A stretch of 64,000 bases of DNA, from the NCBI RefSeq assembly GCF_035594035.1, contig NZ_CP141588.1, positions 2,386,501 to 2,450,500 of the forward strand, written 5' to 3'. This DNA is from Sphingomonas sp. LY54. Its GTDB lineage: Bacteria > Pseudomonadota > Alphaproteobacteria > Sphingomonadales > Sphingomonadaceae. A program made the translations under genes and the position numbers. Positions 48,510-57,731 of the stretch are shown in pieces; the stretch's first letter is position 1; each line of letters opens with the position of its first letter. The notes under the pieces were generated by a model that was not told where the DNA came from, did no database searches, and was given only the letters and a program-made list of their open reading frames with translations.

Positions 48510-49895
48510 ATGGCTGAGGCTCCCCCGACACGCCGCCGCCCGGGCCATTTCCTGGCCCGGCTGATCCTGTTCCTGACGCTGAGCTTCGCGCTCACGGTCC
48601 AGCCCGCCGCGGCCCAATCGGTGCTGCGCGACGCCGAAACCGAGGCCTTCTTCCGCGATATGTCGCGGCCGATCATCGAGGCCGCGGGGCTCCGGCCCGA
48701 AAACGTCCAGGTCGTCCTGCTCAACAGCCCCGAGATCAACGCCTTCGTCGCCGGCGGCCAGATCGTCTATTTCTATTCGGGCACGCTGACCGCCGCCGAG
48801 AGCGCCAACGAGATCCAGGGGGTGTTCGCCCACGAGCTCGGCCACATCACCGGCGGCCACATCATTCGTATCGGCGAGGGCATGAAGGTCGCGACCGGCA
48901 TCACCTTGCTGTCGCTTCTGCTCGGCGTCGCGGCGATGGCCGCGGGCGCTGGCGATGCGGGCGCGGGCATCATGGCCGCAGGCCAGCAGGCGGCGATGGG
49001 CAAGTTCCTCGCCTACAGCCGCACCCAGGAGGCGACGACCGACCAGGCCGGCGCCAAATATCTGTCCGGCGCGGGGATCACCGGCAAGGGCTCGATCGCC
49101 TTCTTCAAGAAGCTGCAGAATATGGAGTTCCGCTTGGCCATCCCGCAGGACAATGGCTATGCGCGCACCCATCCGCTCACCGGCGAGCGCATCACCGCGC
49201 TTCAGCATCTCTACGAAAAGGATCCGGCCTGGAACAAGCCGAGCGATCCCGAGCTCGAGAAGCGCTTCCAGCGGATCAAGGCCAAGCTGGCCGGCTTCGT
49301 CGGCGATCCCAAGCAGACGCTGATCAAATATCCCGAGAGCGACAAGAGCGTGCCCGGCCGCTACGCCCGCGCTTATGCCTGGCACAAGAGCGCCTGGCCC
49401 GACCGCGCCAATGCCGAGGTGGAAAGCCTGCTGCGCGACAGCCCGCGCGATCCCTTCTTCCTCGAGCTCAAGGGCCAGATCCTGCTCGAATCGGGCAAGC
49501 CCAAAGAGGCGCTGGAATCGCTGCGCCAGGCGGTCGCGATCGCACCCGATCAGCCGCTCATCTCGGCCCTGTTCGGCCATGCCCTGATCGCCACCGAGGA
49601 CGAGAAGAATTTCCAGGAGGCGAAGTCCATCCTCCGCTCGGCGGTTGGGAGGGACAATTCCAATCCGTTCGCCTGGTACCAGCTCGGCATCGTCTACGAC
49701 CGCGAGGGCGATACCGCCCGTGCCGCGCTGGCGACGGCGGAGCGCTACAATCTCGAAGGCTATTCGAAGCTTGCACTGGCCAATGCCGAGCAGGCGATGA
49801 AAGGCATCCCCACCGGCAGCCCCGACTGGATTCGCGCGCAGGACATCGCCATGGTGTCGCGGACCGACGTCGAGAAGAACAAGAAGAACCGCTGA
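48510..49895 (+). CDS. M48 metalloprotease with TPR repeats (BepA-like)
   Basis: Periplasmic zinc protease/chaperone of 461 aa. Signal peptide (FLARLILFLTLSFALTVQPA), protease domain with HExxH in QGVFAHELGHITGGHI and the third ligand region SRTQEATTDQAGAKY, a hydrophobic patch (GITLLSLLLGVAAMAAGA), then TPR-type repeats (GKPKEALESLRQAVAIAPDQ; ARAALATAERYNLEGYSKLA). BepA in E. coli degrades misassembled LptD and assists outer-membrane protein assembly; this homologue likely has a similar job. The DsbA-like gene follows 40 nt downstream. Confidence 0.92.
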   Translation: MAEAPPTRRRPGHFLARLILFLTLSFALTVQPAAAQSVLRDAETEAFFRDMSRPIIEAAGLRPENVQVVLLNSPEINAFVAGGQIVYFYSGTLTAAESANEIQGVFAHELGHITGGHIIRIGEGMKVATGITLLSLLLGVAAMAAGAGDAGAGIMAAGQQAAMGKFLAYSRTQEATTDQAGAKYLSGAGITGKGSIAFFKKLQNMEFRLAIPQDNGYARTHPLTGERITALQHLYEKDPAWNKPSDPELEKRFQRIKAKLAGFVGDPKQTLIKYPESDKSVPGRYARAYAWHKSAWPDRANAEVESLLRDSPRDPFFLELKGQILLESGKPKEALESLRQAVAIAPDQPLISALFGHALIATEDEKNFQEAKSILRSAVGRDNSNPFAWYQLGIVYDREGDTARAALATAERYNLEGYSKLALANAEQAMKGIPTGSPDWIRAQDIAMVSRTDVEKNKKNR

Positions 49896-49935
49896 CCGGG
49901 CCGCAGGGCCCCGTTTTGCGGCCGGAGCGTATTTC

Positions 49936-50649
49936 ATGAACAGGAGAAATATGGTGGGGGCAGGCCTCGTCGGCTTGGTGATCGGCGGTGCCGTAATGGC
50001 GCTCGCCGGGCAGGGCACGAAATTCTCGGCCGACCCGGATCGGGCGCGGATCGAGAAGATCGTGCGCGAATATATCCTCGCCAATCCCGAGATCATCCCC
50101 GAGGCGGTCGACCGGCTCCAGGGCAAGCAGATGGCCAAGGTCATCTCCGAGAACCGCGCCGCGATCGAGACGCCCTTCCACGGCGCCTGGGCGGGCGCGC
50201 CGAATGGCGACGTCGTCCTCGTCGAATTCTTCGATTATGCCTGTGGCTATTGCCGCAAGAGCAATCCCGACATCGAGCGCCTGCTCGCCGAGGACAAGAA
50301 GCTGAAGGTCGTGTGGCGCGAGCTGCCGGTGCTCGGCCCGGACAGCCAGGCCGCGGCCGAGGTCAGCCTCGCCGCCGCCAAGCAGGGCAAGTTCAAGCGC
50401 TTCCACGATCAACTGTTCGCGGCCGGCCGGCCCACCGCCTCGGCCGTCAAGGCGGCCCAGGTCGCGACCGGCATCGTCCCGGCGCCGGGCTCGCCCGAAT
50501 TCCACGCCGAGATCGAGAAGAATTACGAGCTCGCCCGCGCCATCAACGCGACCGGCACGCCGACCTTCATCGTCGGCGACCAGGTGCTGCAGGGTGCGGT
50601 CGGCTACGAAGCGCTCAAGGAAGCGATTGCGAAGGCCCGCGCTTCCTGA
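49936..50649 (+). CDS. DsbA-family thiol oxidoreductase
   Basis: A 237-aa membrane-anchored thioredoxin-fold protein. N-terminal anchor (MVGAGLVGLVIGGAVMALAG), a helical extension (IVREYILANPEIIPEAVDRL), then the active site FFDYACGYCRKSNPDI with CGYC and the cis-Pro loop ATGTPTFIVGD. The extension plus CGYC resembles the ScsC/BdbD-type DsbA group. It probably makes or repairs disulfides in exported proteins. It lies just behind the M48 protease, suggesting a joint envelope quality-control unit. Confidence 0.92.
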   Translation: MNRRNMVGAGLVGLVIGGAVMALAGQGTKFSADPDRARIEKIVREYILANPEIIPEAVDRLQGKQMAKVISENRAAIETPFHGAWAGAPNGDVVLVEFFDYACGYCRKSNPDIERLLAEDKKLKVVWRELPVLGPDSQAAAEVSLAAAKQGKFKRFHDQLFAAGRPTASAVKAAQVATGIVPAPGSPEFHAEIEKNYELARAINATGTPTFIVGDQVLQGAVGYEALKEAIAKARAS

Positions 50650-50650
50650 A

Positions 50651-50732
50651 CGTCGCCCCGGCACAGGCCGGGGCCTCAGGACGAGTTTAGCGCAATCTCG
50701 TCACGAGATCCCGGCCTCCGCCGGCATGACGT
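50651..50732. repeat. Two-hairpin GC repeat between convergent genes
   Basis: CGTCGCCCCGGCACAGGCCG with its GGGGC complement, a spacer containing ACGAGTTTAGC...TCTCGT, then ATCCCGGCCTCCGCCGGCAT and GACG. Close relative of the element at 31581. It lies between the DsbA-like and rlmE stops. Confidence 0.85.
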
Positions 50733-50750
50733 GCGGCAGCAGAACGACGC

Positions 50751-51419
50751 TCAGCTTTGCGCGGGGCCCTTGAAGCCTTGGGCCACGACATACCATTCCG
50801 ACGAGCCCTTGCGGCTGGCCGGCGGCTTGGCGTGCTTCATCGTCGTGAAGTTGCGCTTCAATTCCGCGACGAGCTGCGAATCCGCGCCGCCGGCCAGCAC
50901 TTTCGCGACGAACGCCCCGCCCGGCCGCAGCACTTCGGTCGCGAACAACAAGCCGGCCTCGACCAGCGCCATCGTGCGCAGATGGTCGGTCTGGGGATGG
51001 CCCACGGTGTTGGCCGCCATGTCGGAGAGGACCAAATCGGCGGGGCCGCCGAGCGCCTCCTTCAGCAGGTCCGGCGCCTTGTCGTCCATGAAATCCATCT
51101 CCAGGATGGTGACGCCGTCGAGCGGATCGGTCGGCAGCAGGTCGATGCCGACCACGATCGACTGCGGCAGGCGCTGGCGCACGACCTGGCTCCAGCCGCC
51201 GGGGGCGATGCCGAGGTCGATGACACGCTTGGCGCCCTTCAGGAACCCGAAACGCTCGTCGAGCTCGATCAATTTGTAGGACGCGCGCGAGCGATAGCCC
51301 TCCGCCTTGGCGCGTTTCACATAGGGGTCGTTCAATTGCCGCTCGAGCCAGCGGGTCGAGCCGGCCTTGCGCCCCTTGGCGGTCTTCACCCGGGTTCGGA
51401 GGCCTTTATCCTGTACCAT
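50751..51419 (-). CDS. rlmE: 23S rRNA 2'-O-methyltransferase (U2552)
   Basis: Methylates U2552 of 23S rRNA late in 50S assembly. The 222-aa protein has the FtsJ signature: SRASYKLIELDERFGFL with catalytic Lys, motif I RVIDLGIAPGGWSQVV, LVLSDMAANTVGHPQTDH with catalytic Asp, and GGAFVAKVLAGG. The basic N-terminus (GRKAGSTRWLERQLNDPYV) is typical of alphaproteobacterial members. It follows ppx by 9 nt on the same strand. Confidence 0.96.
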   Translation of the reverse strand: MVQDKGLRTRVKTAKGRKAGSTRWLERQLNDPYVKRAKAEGYRSRASYKLIELDERFGFLKGAKRVIDLGIAPGGWSQVVRQRLPQSIVVGIDLLPTDPLDGVTILEMDFMDDKAPDLLKEALGGPADLVLSDMAANTVGHPQTDHLRTMALVEAGLLFATEVLRPGGAFVAKVLAGGADSQLVAELKRNFTTMKHAKPPASRKGSSEWYVVAQGFKGPAQS

Positions 51420-51428
51420 CAGGAGCGC

Positions 51429-52481
51429 TTATATCGGATGGCCGTCGCGCGCCATGAGCGATCGCAGGATTCCTTCGCGGATGCCGCGGTCGGCGACGCC
51501 GAGCGTCTTGGCCGGCCAGATGTCCATGATCGCCTCCAGGATTGCGCAGCCGGCGACGACGAGGTCGGCGCGCTCGTGGCCGATGCAGGGCAGCTCGGAC
51601 CGTTCGGCCAGCGACATGCGCGACAGCATCTGGCTGACCGCGCGCATCGATTCGGCCGGCACCATCAGCCCGTCGATCGCGCGCCGGTCGTAGCTCGGCA
51701 GCGCCAGGTGCACGCTGGCCAGGGTGGTCACCGTGCCGCTCGTGCCCATCAGCCGGATATTGTCCTGCGCCTCGGGCAGCATCAGGACGAAGCGGCTGAA
51801 CGCGTTCTTCACCCGCTCGCGCATGCGGACATAGGCCGCCATCCGCTCCTCGGGCGTCTTGAAGTCGCGGCCTTCGCTCTCGGTCAGCGAGACGACGCCC
51901 CACGGCGCGCTCCACCAGCATTTGATCTTGGGATTGTGGCCGTCGGTGTCGATCAGCACCAGTTCGGTCGAGCCGCCGCCGATGTCGAAGATCAAAGCCG
52001 GGCCGTCGCCGGGCTCGAGCAGGCGGTGGCAGCCGAGCATGGCCAGCCGCGCTTCCTCCTCGGGCGAGATGATGTCCAGCGCGATCCCGGTCTCCTGGTA
52101 GACGCGCTCGACGAAATGGCGGCCGTTGACGGCGCGGCGGCAGGCCTCGGTCGCGACCGAGCGCGCCAGCGAGACGCGGCGCCGGCGGAGCTTGTCGCCG
52201 CAGACCGACAGCGCCGACAGCGCCCGGTCGATCGCCGCATCGCTGATCCGGCCGCTCGCGGCGAGCCCTTCGCCGAGGCGGACGACGCGCGAAAAGGCAT
52301 CGACCACGACGAAGCCGCCGTCGACCGGACGCGCGATCAGCAGCCGGCAATTGTTGGTGCCGAGATCAAGCGCGCCATAGGTGTGTCTTGGGGAAGGCCG
52401 CCGCTCTGTCGGGCGGGCCGGGGCCGCACGGTCCGGGGCCGTACCCGATGCCTGCGGAGCGGTGGCGGCTAGCTGCGCCAT
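51429..52481 (-). CDS. Ppx/GppA-family phosphatase
   Basis: Exopolyphosphatase or guanosine pentaphosphatase of the ASKHA fold; the two activities cannot be told apart by sequence. In the 350-aa chain: phosphate 1 ALDLGTNNCRLLI, the Glu in EEEARLAMLG, phosphate 2 IFDIGGGSTELVL and LMGTSGTVTTLASV. The C-terminal HD domain of long Ppx is absent. The first 33 residues are Pro/Ala/Arg-rich. It forms a two-gene unit with rlmE, a common alphaproteobacterial order. Confidence 0.93.
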   Translation of the reverse strand: MAQLAATAPQASGTAPDRAAPARPTERRPSPRHTYGALDLGTNNCRLLIARPVDGGFVVVDAFSRVVRLGEGLAASGRISDAAIDRALSALSVCGDKLRRRRVSLARSVATEACRRAVNGRHFVERVYQETGIALDIISPEEEARLAMLGCHRLLEPGDGPALIFDIGGGSTELVLIDTDGHNPKIKCWWSAPWGVVSLTESEGRDFKTPEERMAAYVRMRERVKNAFSRFVLMLPEAQDNIRLMGTSGTVTTLASVHLALPSYDRRAIDGLMVPAESMRAVSQMLSRMSLAERSELPCIGHERADLVVAGCAILEAIMDIWPAKTLGVADRGIREGILRSLMARDGHPI

Positions 52482-52629
52482 GCTCGTACACTCTTATATT
52501 CTCGTTCAGGCGGCGGGGGCCGCCGCCTTTGACTTGCCAGCCAAGGTATAGCGAAAGCCGCCGTGCGGCAACCCGCACCCCCAGGCCCGTTGACAGCCCC
52601 GCCGCAGCCTCCTATTTCGCCGCCCACGC

Positions 52630-52703
52630 TGCCCCGTCGTCTAATGGTAAGACTACGGATTCTGATTCCGTCTATCGAGGTTCGAATCCTCGCGGGGCAT
52701 CCA
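52630..52703 (+). tRNA. tRNA-Gln (anticodon CTG)
   Basis: Complete cloverleaf: acceptor arms TGCCCCG and CGGGGCA, D-arm GTC...GAC, anticodon stem ACGGA/TCCGT with loop TTCTGAT (anticodon CTG), T-arm CGAGG TTCGAAT CCTCG, discriminator T and an encoded CCA at 52701-52703. It stands alone between the divergent ppx and M49-like genes. Confidence 0.98.
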
Positions 52704-52814
52704 TCTCCTTGCATCGATAAGCCGAAAGCTGCGTTGTCCGCGCAGGCCATGCCGCCGCCGTTCCAATCGGCGCGCCCTGCGGCTAGAGCTGCCGTTCGAT
52801 CGGAGGAGAATGCG

Positions 52815-54497
52815 ATGCGCACAGTGATTTTGGCTGCCCTGGCGGCGACGACCGCGGCCTGCACGACCGGCCAGGCGATCGAGCCGCCCTCCGCCATCGC
52901 CGCCCCGGCCGCGGCCAAGGATAGCTACTACCTCGCCGCCTCGCGCACCAAGATCGCGCGGATCGAGATGGCGCCGGACACGGCCTTCTTGAACGGCGAG
53001 GAGCGGCAGGTGGTGAACCTGCTCATCCAGGCGGCCGAGCTGATGAACCCGATCTATCTGCGCCAGCGCTCGGTCCGGAATCCGCAGACCCGGCAGGCGA
53101 TCGAGCGTTCGCGCCGCGCCGACCAGCCGCTGCTGCTCGACATGTTCGACCTCCATTTCGGCCCGTGGGACACGCTCGCCGAAAACCATCCCTTCTGGGG
53201 CTCGCAGCCGATGCCGCCGGGCGCCGGCTTCTACCCGGAGGACCTGACCAAGGAAGCGTTCGAAGCCTATCTCGCCGCGCATCCGGCCGAGAAGGAAGCG
53301 CTGACCAGCGGCTATACGGTGGTGAAGCGGCAGGGCGATCGGCTCGTCGCCGTGCCCTATAATCAGGAATATAAGGAGTGGCTGGAGCCGGCCGCGCAAC
53401 TGCTCGAGAAAGCGGCGGCGACGACCAGCAACGCCAGCCTGAAGAATTTCCTGAACCTCCGCGCCAAGGCCTTCCGCACCAACGATTATTACGAATCGGA
53501 GCTGGCCTGGATGGACGTCCAGGGCACGCCGATCGAGGTCGTGATCGGGCCCTATGAGGTCTACACCGACACGCTGATGGGCACCAAGACCGCGTTCGAG
53601 GCCTTCGTCACCGTCCAGGACCCGAAGGAAAGCGGCGCGCTCTCGCATTACAAGGAGTTGCTGCCCGACATGGAGCGCAATCTCCCGGTCGAGGCGCGCT
53701 ACAAGAACTTCAACCGGCCGTTCAATTCGCCGATCCTGGTCGCCGACCAGGTCCATGGCGGCGGCGACAACGTGCCCGGCGTGCAGACGGTCGCCTTCAA
53801 CCTGCCCAATGACGAGCGCGTGCGTGAGGCCAAGGGCGCCAAGAAGGTGATCCTCGCCAACGTGCTCGGCGCCAAATATGACCGCATCCTCGCGCCGATG
53901 GCGGGCTTCGTGCTCGTCCCCGAGCAGGCCAAACTGGTCAGCAAGAAGTATATGACCAACGAGACCTTGTTCCACGAGCTCTCGCACAGCCTCGGGCCCG
54001 GCACGATCACGCTCAACGGGCGCCAGACCACGGTCAACGCCGAACTGAAGGACCAATATTCGGCGATCGAGGAAGCCAAGGCCGACGTGATGGGGCTGTA
54101 CAACATCCTCTACATGATGAAGCGCGGCGAGCTCCCCGCCGCCGAGCGCGAGGAGGCGCTTGCCACCTACTTTGCGGGGATCTTCCGGGCCGTCCGTTTC
54201 GGCATCGACGAGGCGCACGGCCGCGGCGCCGCGACCCAATATTCCTATCTGAAGGAGAAGGGCGCTTTCGCGTGGGACGGGCAGCAGCAGCGCTTCCGGA
54301 TCGACTATGCGAAGATGGAGACCGGTCTGCGCGATCTCCTCGCCGATTACATCCGGCTCCAGGGCAATGGCGATTATGCCGGCACCAAGGCTTTCTTCGA
54401 TCGCTACGCGCGGCTCGATGACGACGCGCGGACGGTGCTCGCCAACGCGGCGCACATCCCGACCGACATCCAGCCCGATTATCCGGAGCGCGTATGA
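52815..54497 (+). CDS. M49-related zinc metallopeptidase, lipoprotein
   Basis: A 560-aa protein with a lipoprotein-like signal (MRTVILAALAATTAACTTGQ, Cys16). The zinc site reads HELSH at residues 387-391 with a downstream Glu in AIEEAKADVMGLYN (about 419-420), matching the dipeptidyl-peptidase III-related group. Classical DPP III has HExxxH (HELLGH), so this shorter HExxH form belongs to the related branch, whose substrates are little known. ATG 52815 follows GGAGGAG. Its stop overlaps the glutaminase start (ATGA). Confidence 0.82.
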   Translation: MRTVILAALAATTAACTTGQAIEPPSAIAAPAAAKDSYYLAASRTKIARIEMAPDTAFLNGEERQVVNLLIQAAELMNPIYLRQRSVRNPQTRQAIERSRRADQPLLLDMFDLHFGPWDTLAENHPFWGSQPMPPGAGFYPEDLTKEAFEAYLAAHPAEKEALTSGYTVVKRQGDRLVAVPYNQEYKEWLEPAAQLLEKAAATTSNASLKNFLNLRAKAFRTNDYYESELAWMDVQGTPIEVVIGPYEVYTDTLMGTKTAFEAFVTVQDPKESGALSHYKELLPDMERNLPVEARYKNFNRPFNSPILVADQVHGGGDNVPGVQTVAFNLPNDERVREAKGAKKVILANVLGAKYDRILAPMAGFVLVPEQAKLVSKKYMTNETLFHELSHSLGPGTITLNGRQTTVNAELKDQYSAIEEAKADVMGLYNILYMMKRGELPAAEREEALATYFAGIFRAVRFGIDEAHGRGAATQYSYLKEKGAFAWDGQQQRFRIDYAKMETGLRDLLADYIRLQGNGDYAGTKAFFDRYARLDDDARTVLANAAHIPTDIQPDYPERV

Positions 54498-55435
54498 GCG
54501 GCGCCGGCCCGATCGACCTGCAGGCCGTCGTCGACGAGGTCTTCGCTTATGTGGAGACCTATCGCGGCCACGGCCATGTCGCGTCCTACATTCCCGCTCT
54601 GGCGGAGGCCGACACGCGCAAGCTCGGCCTCGCGGTGGTGCTCAACGACGGCTCCAGCTTCACTGCCGGCGACGCCGACGAGGCCTTCCCGATCCAGAGC
54701 GTGGCGAACGTCTTCAGCCTGTCTCTGGCGCTGCAGCAGGTCGGCGCGATCCTCTGGAACCATGTCGGGCGGGAGGCCGCCGGCTCGCCCTATAACAGCC
54801 TGTTCCAGCTCGAGGCGCAGAAGGGCAAGCCGCGCAACCCGCTGATGAATGCCGGCGCGATCGTGGTGGGCGATCATCTGATCGGCACTGACAGCGCCGA
54901 CGTGGCGGTGAGCGAGCTGCTCGATTTCCTGCGCGATGGCGCGGGCGACGAAAGCCTCGCGATCGACGAAAGCGTCGCCATGTCGGAATCGCAGGCCGGC
55001 CACTGGAACCGGAGCCTTGCCCATTTCATGGCCGCCGCTGGCAATCTCCACCATCCGGTCGAGGAGGCGCTGTCCATCTATTTCCGCCAGTGCGCGATCT
55101 CGATGAGCTGCACCCAAATGGCCCGGGCGGCGCTCTATCTCGCCAATGACGGGCAGCATCCGCTGACCGGAGAGGCGGTGCTGACCGCGTCCAAATGCCG
55201 GCGGATCCTTTCGCTGATGCTGAGCTGCGGTCATTATGACGTGTCCGGCGATTTCGCCTTCCGCGTCGGCCTGCCGGGCAAGAGCAGCACCAGCGGCGCG
55301 ATTCTGGCCATCGTGCCGCGCGTCGGCGCGGTCGCGGTCTGGTCGCCGGGCCTCACGGAGTCCGGCATATCGCTGGCCGGCACGGTCGCGCTGGAGCGGC
55401 TGGTCGAGCGGACCGGCTGGTCGATCTTCGCCTGA
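54494..55435 (+). CDS. Glutaminase A homologue lacking the catalytic lysine
   Basis: Homologue of serine-dependent glutaminases (glutamine to glutamate and ammonia), 313 aa. Conserved: SYIPALAEAD, NPLMNAGAIVV, ESQAGHWN, YFRQCAI and CGHYDVSGDFAFRVG. However, the Ser-x-x-Lys catalytic pair reads Ser69-Val-Ala-Asn72 in PIQSVANVFS (Asn codon AAC at 54707-54709), and the usual SGVGGGI-type gating loop reads SSTSGAI. Either the enzyme is inactive or it works differently. It is translationally coupled to the M49-like gene. A simple symbol is withheld because activity is doubtful. Confidence 0.88.
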   Translation: MSGAGPIDLQAVVDEVFAYVETYRGHGHVASYIPALAEADTRKLGLAVVLNDGSSFTAGDADEAFPIQSVANVFSLSLALQQVGAILWNHVGREAAGSPYNSLFQLEAQKGKPRNPLMNAGAIVVGDHLIGTDSADVAVSELLDFLRDGAGDESLAIDESVAMSESQAGHWNRSLAHFMAAAGNLHHPVEEALSIYFRQCAISMSCTQMARAALYLANDGQHPLTGEAVLTASKCRRILSLMLSCGHYDVSGDFAFRVGLPGKSSTSGAILAIVPRVGAVAVWSPGLTESGISLAGTVALERLVERTGWSIFA

Positions 55436-55506
55436 GCGCTCGGCTGGCCGTCCGCGCCGCGATCGGCTAGGCCGCCGGCAGGTTAGAGCGAGAGGGTTTG
55501 CACGCG

Positions 55507-57723
55507 ATGAGGAAGACGATCGGGCTGCTGGCGGCGGCGGCAAGCATGTTGGCGCTGGCGGCTCCGGCGGCTGCGGAGGACCTGGCGCTCGAGCGTACCT
55601 TCCAGAGCCCGTCGCTGAGCGGGCCCACGCCGCGCCTGCCCAAATTGTCGCCCGACGGCCGCCTCGCCACGCTGCTGCGCAACCGCGCCGACGACAAGGA
55701 CCGCTACGATCTCTGGGCGGTCGACACCGCCACCGGCGTGTCGCGCATGCTCGTCGACAGCGCCAGGATCGGCAGCGGCGGCGAGATCTCCGAGGAAGAG
55801 AAGATGCGGCGCGAGCGCGCTCGCATCGCCGGCACCAAGGGGATCACCGCTTACGCCTGGGCGCCGGACGGCCGCTCGATCCTGGTGCCGCTCGACGGCG
55901 ATCTTTATCTCGCCGCCCTCGACGGCAGTGTCCGACGCCTGACCGACACGAAGGAGACCGAGGTCGACTCCAAGGTCTCGGAGACCGGGCGCTTCCTTTC
56001 CTTCGTGCGTGACAAGAATCTGTTCGTGATCGACGTCGCCAGCGGCGCCGAGCGGCAGCTAACCCGCGATGGCGGCGGCACTCTGAGCTGGGGCTCGGCC
56101 GAATTCGTCTCCCAAGAGGAGATGGGCCGCAACACCGGCCATTGGTGGTCCCCGGACGACCGCATTCTTGCCGTCGCGCGCGTCGACGAGAGCGAGGTGA
56201 AGGTCGTCACCCGCGCCGCGATCGGCGCCGACGGCACCAACTTGTTCGAGCAGCGCTATCCCGTCGCCGGCAGCGCCAACGCGACGGTCGACCTCTATGT
56301 GATGGCGCCGGACGGCAGCGGCCAGGTCAAAGTCGATCTCGGCGCGGACCCGGACGTCTATCTCGCCCGCGTCGACTGGACGGCCGACGGCAAGGCCTTG
56401 CTCGTCCAGCGCCAGAGCCGCGACCAGAAAAGGCTCGACCTGCTCCGCGTCGATCCCGCCACCGGCCGCGCGAATTTGCTGTTCAGCGAGACTGCGAAAA
56501 GCTGGGTCAATCTCCACGACAATCTCAAGCCGCTGAAGGACGGCAGCCTGATCTGGTCGTCCGAGCGCTCGGGCTTCCAGCATCTCAATCGCTGGAACAA
56601 GGGCCGCTGGACGCAGCTCACCAAGGGCGCGTGGGAAGTGAACGAAGTGGCCGGCGTCGACGAGCAGGCGCGCCGCGTCTATTTCACCGGCGGCTTCGAC
56701 AATCCGGACGAGCAGCATCTCTATTGGGTCGGCCTCGACCGTCCGGGCAAGCCGGTGCGCGTGACCGAAGCCGGCTGGAACAACAACGACGTCGAGATGG
56801 ACGCGCGCGCCACCCGCGCGCTCGTCTTCCGCTCGAACCCCAACCATCCGAGCCAGGTCTATCTCGCCGACGCGGGCGGCCGCCGGCTCGCCTGGATCGA
56901 GGAGAACAGGCTCGATGCGGCGCATCCCTACGCCCCGTATCGCGACAGCCATGTCGCTGCCCAGTTCGGATCGCTTCCGGCCGCGGACGGCACGCCGATT
57001 CCGTACAAGATGCTGTCGCCGAAGCGCGAGCCCGGCCGGCGCTACCCGGTCTTCATCGACGTCTATGCCGGGCCCAGCGGCGGCCGCGTCGTGCGCGACT
57101 GGAACAGCCGCACCCCGCTCCACCAATATCTGGTCGACAAGGGCTGGATCGTCTTCTCGGTCGACGGGCGCGGCACGCCCCGCCGCGGCCGCGAGTTCGC
57201 CGACGCGTTGTACCTCAAACTCGGCAGCGTCGAGGTCGAGGACCAGCTCGCCGGCGTCGCCTGGCTGAAGCGCCAGGATTATGTCGATGCGGACAGGATC
57301 GCGGTCAACGGCTGGTCCTATGGCGGCTATATGGTGCTGAAGCTGCTGCAAGCGGCGCCGGGCACGTTCGCCGCCGGCATATCGGGCGCGCCGGTGACGC
57401 GCTGGGAGCTGTACGACACCCATTATACCGAGCGCTTCCTCGGAAACCCGTCCACCGATCCCAGGCCCTATCAGGCTGCCGACGCGCTCGCCGACGCGGC
57501 GAAGATGAGCGATCCGCTGTTGCTGATCCACGGGATGGCCGACGACAATGTCGTGTTCGAGAATTCGACCGCGCTCATGGCCAAGCTCCAGGAAGCGCAG
57601 AAGCCGTTCGAGCTGATGGTCTATCCCGGCGCGACCCATGCCGTCACGGGCGAGGGCCGCCAGACGCATCTGTGGAAGACGATCGAGGACTTCCTCGACC
57701 GACGGATGAAGGAGGCGCGCTAG
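55507..57723 (+). CDS. Secreted S9B dipeptidyl-peptidase IV-like protease
   Basis: Exported prolyl-type dipeptidyl peptidase of 738 aa with signal peptide (TIGLLAAAASMLALAAPAAA), a beta-propeller domain (WAVDTATGVSRMLVDS; LSWGSAEFVSQEEMGRNTG, with the Glu pair that anchors the substrate N-terminus), and a C-terminal hydrolase with Ser604 in VNGWSYGGYMVLK, Asp in IHGMADDNVVFEN and His in PGATHAVTGEG. ATG 55507 was chosen; a TTG at 55498 is less likely. Two palindromic repeats follow the stop. Confidence 0.94.
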   Translation: MRKTIGLLAAAASMLALAAPAAAEDLALERTFQSPSLSGPTPRLPKLSPDGRLATLLRNRADDKDRYDLWAVDTATGVSRMLVDSARIGSGGEISEEEKMRRERARIAGTKGITAYAWAPDGRSILVPLDGDLYLAALDGSVRRLTDTKETEVDSKVSETGRFLSFVRDKNLFVIDVASGAERQLTRDGGGTLSWGSAEFVSQEEMGRNTGHWWSPDDRILAVARVDESEVKVVTRAAIGADGTNLFEQRYPVAGSANATVDLYVMAPDGSGQVKVDLGADPDVYLARVDWTADGKALLVQRQSRDQKRLDLLRVDPATGRANLLFSETAKSWVNLHDNLKPLKDGSLIWSSERSGFQHLNRWNKGRWTQLTKGAWEVNEVAGVDEQARRVYFTGGFDNPDEQHLYWVGLDRPGKPVRVTEAGWNNNDVEMDARATRALVFRSNPNHPSQVYLADAGGRRLAWIEENRLDAAHPYAPYRDSHVAAQFGSLPAADGTPIPYKMLSPKREPGRRYPVFIDVYAGPSGGRVVRDWNSRTPLHQYLVDKGWIVFSVDGRGTPRRGREFADALYLKLGSVEVEDQLAGVAWLKRQDYVDADRIAVNGWSYGGYMVLKLLQAAPGTFAAGISGAPVTRWELYDTHYTERFLGNPSTDPRPYQAADALADAAKMSDPLLLIHGMADDNVVFENSTALMAKLQEAQKPFELMVYPGATHAVTGEGRQTHLWKTIEDFLDRRMKEAR

Positions 57724-57731
57724 CTCGGCCG

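Noticed and set aside
54707..54709. Glutaminase Asn72 as a simple sequencing error
   Set aside because: The surrounding residues (Val-Ala before Asn, and the SSTSGAI loop) also differ from active enzymes, so more than one base has changed.
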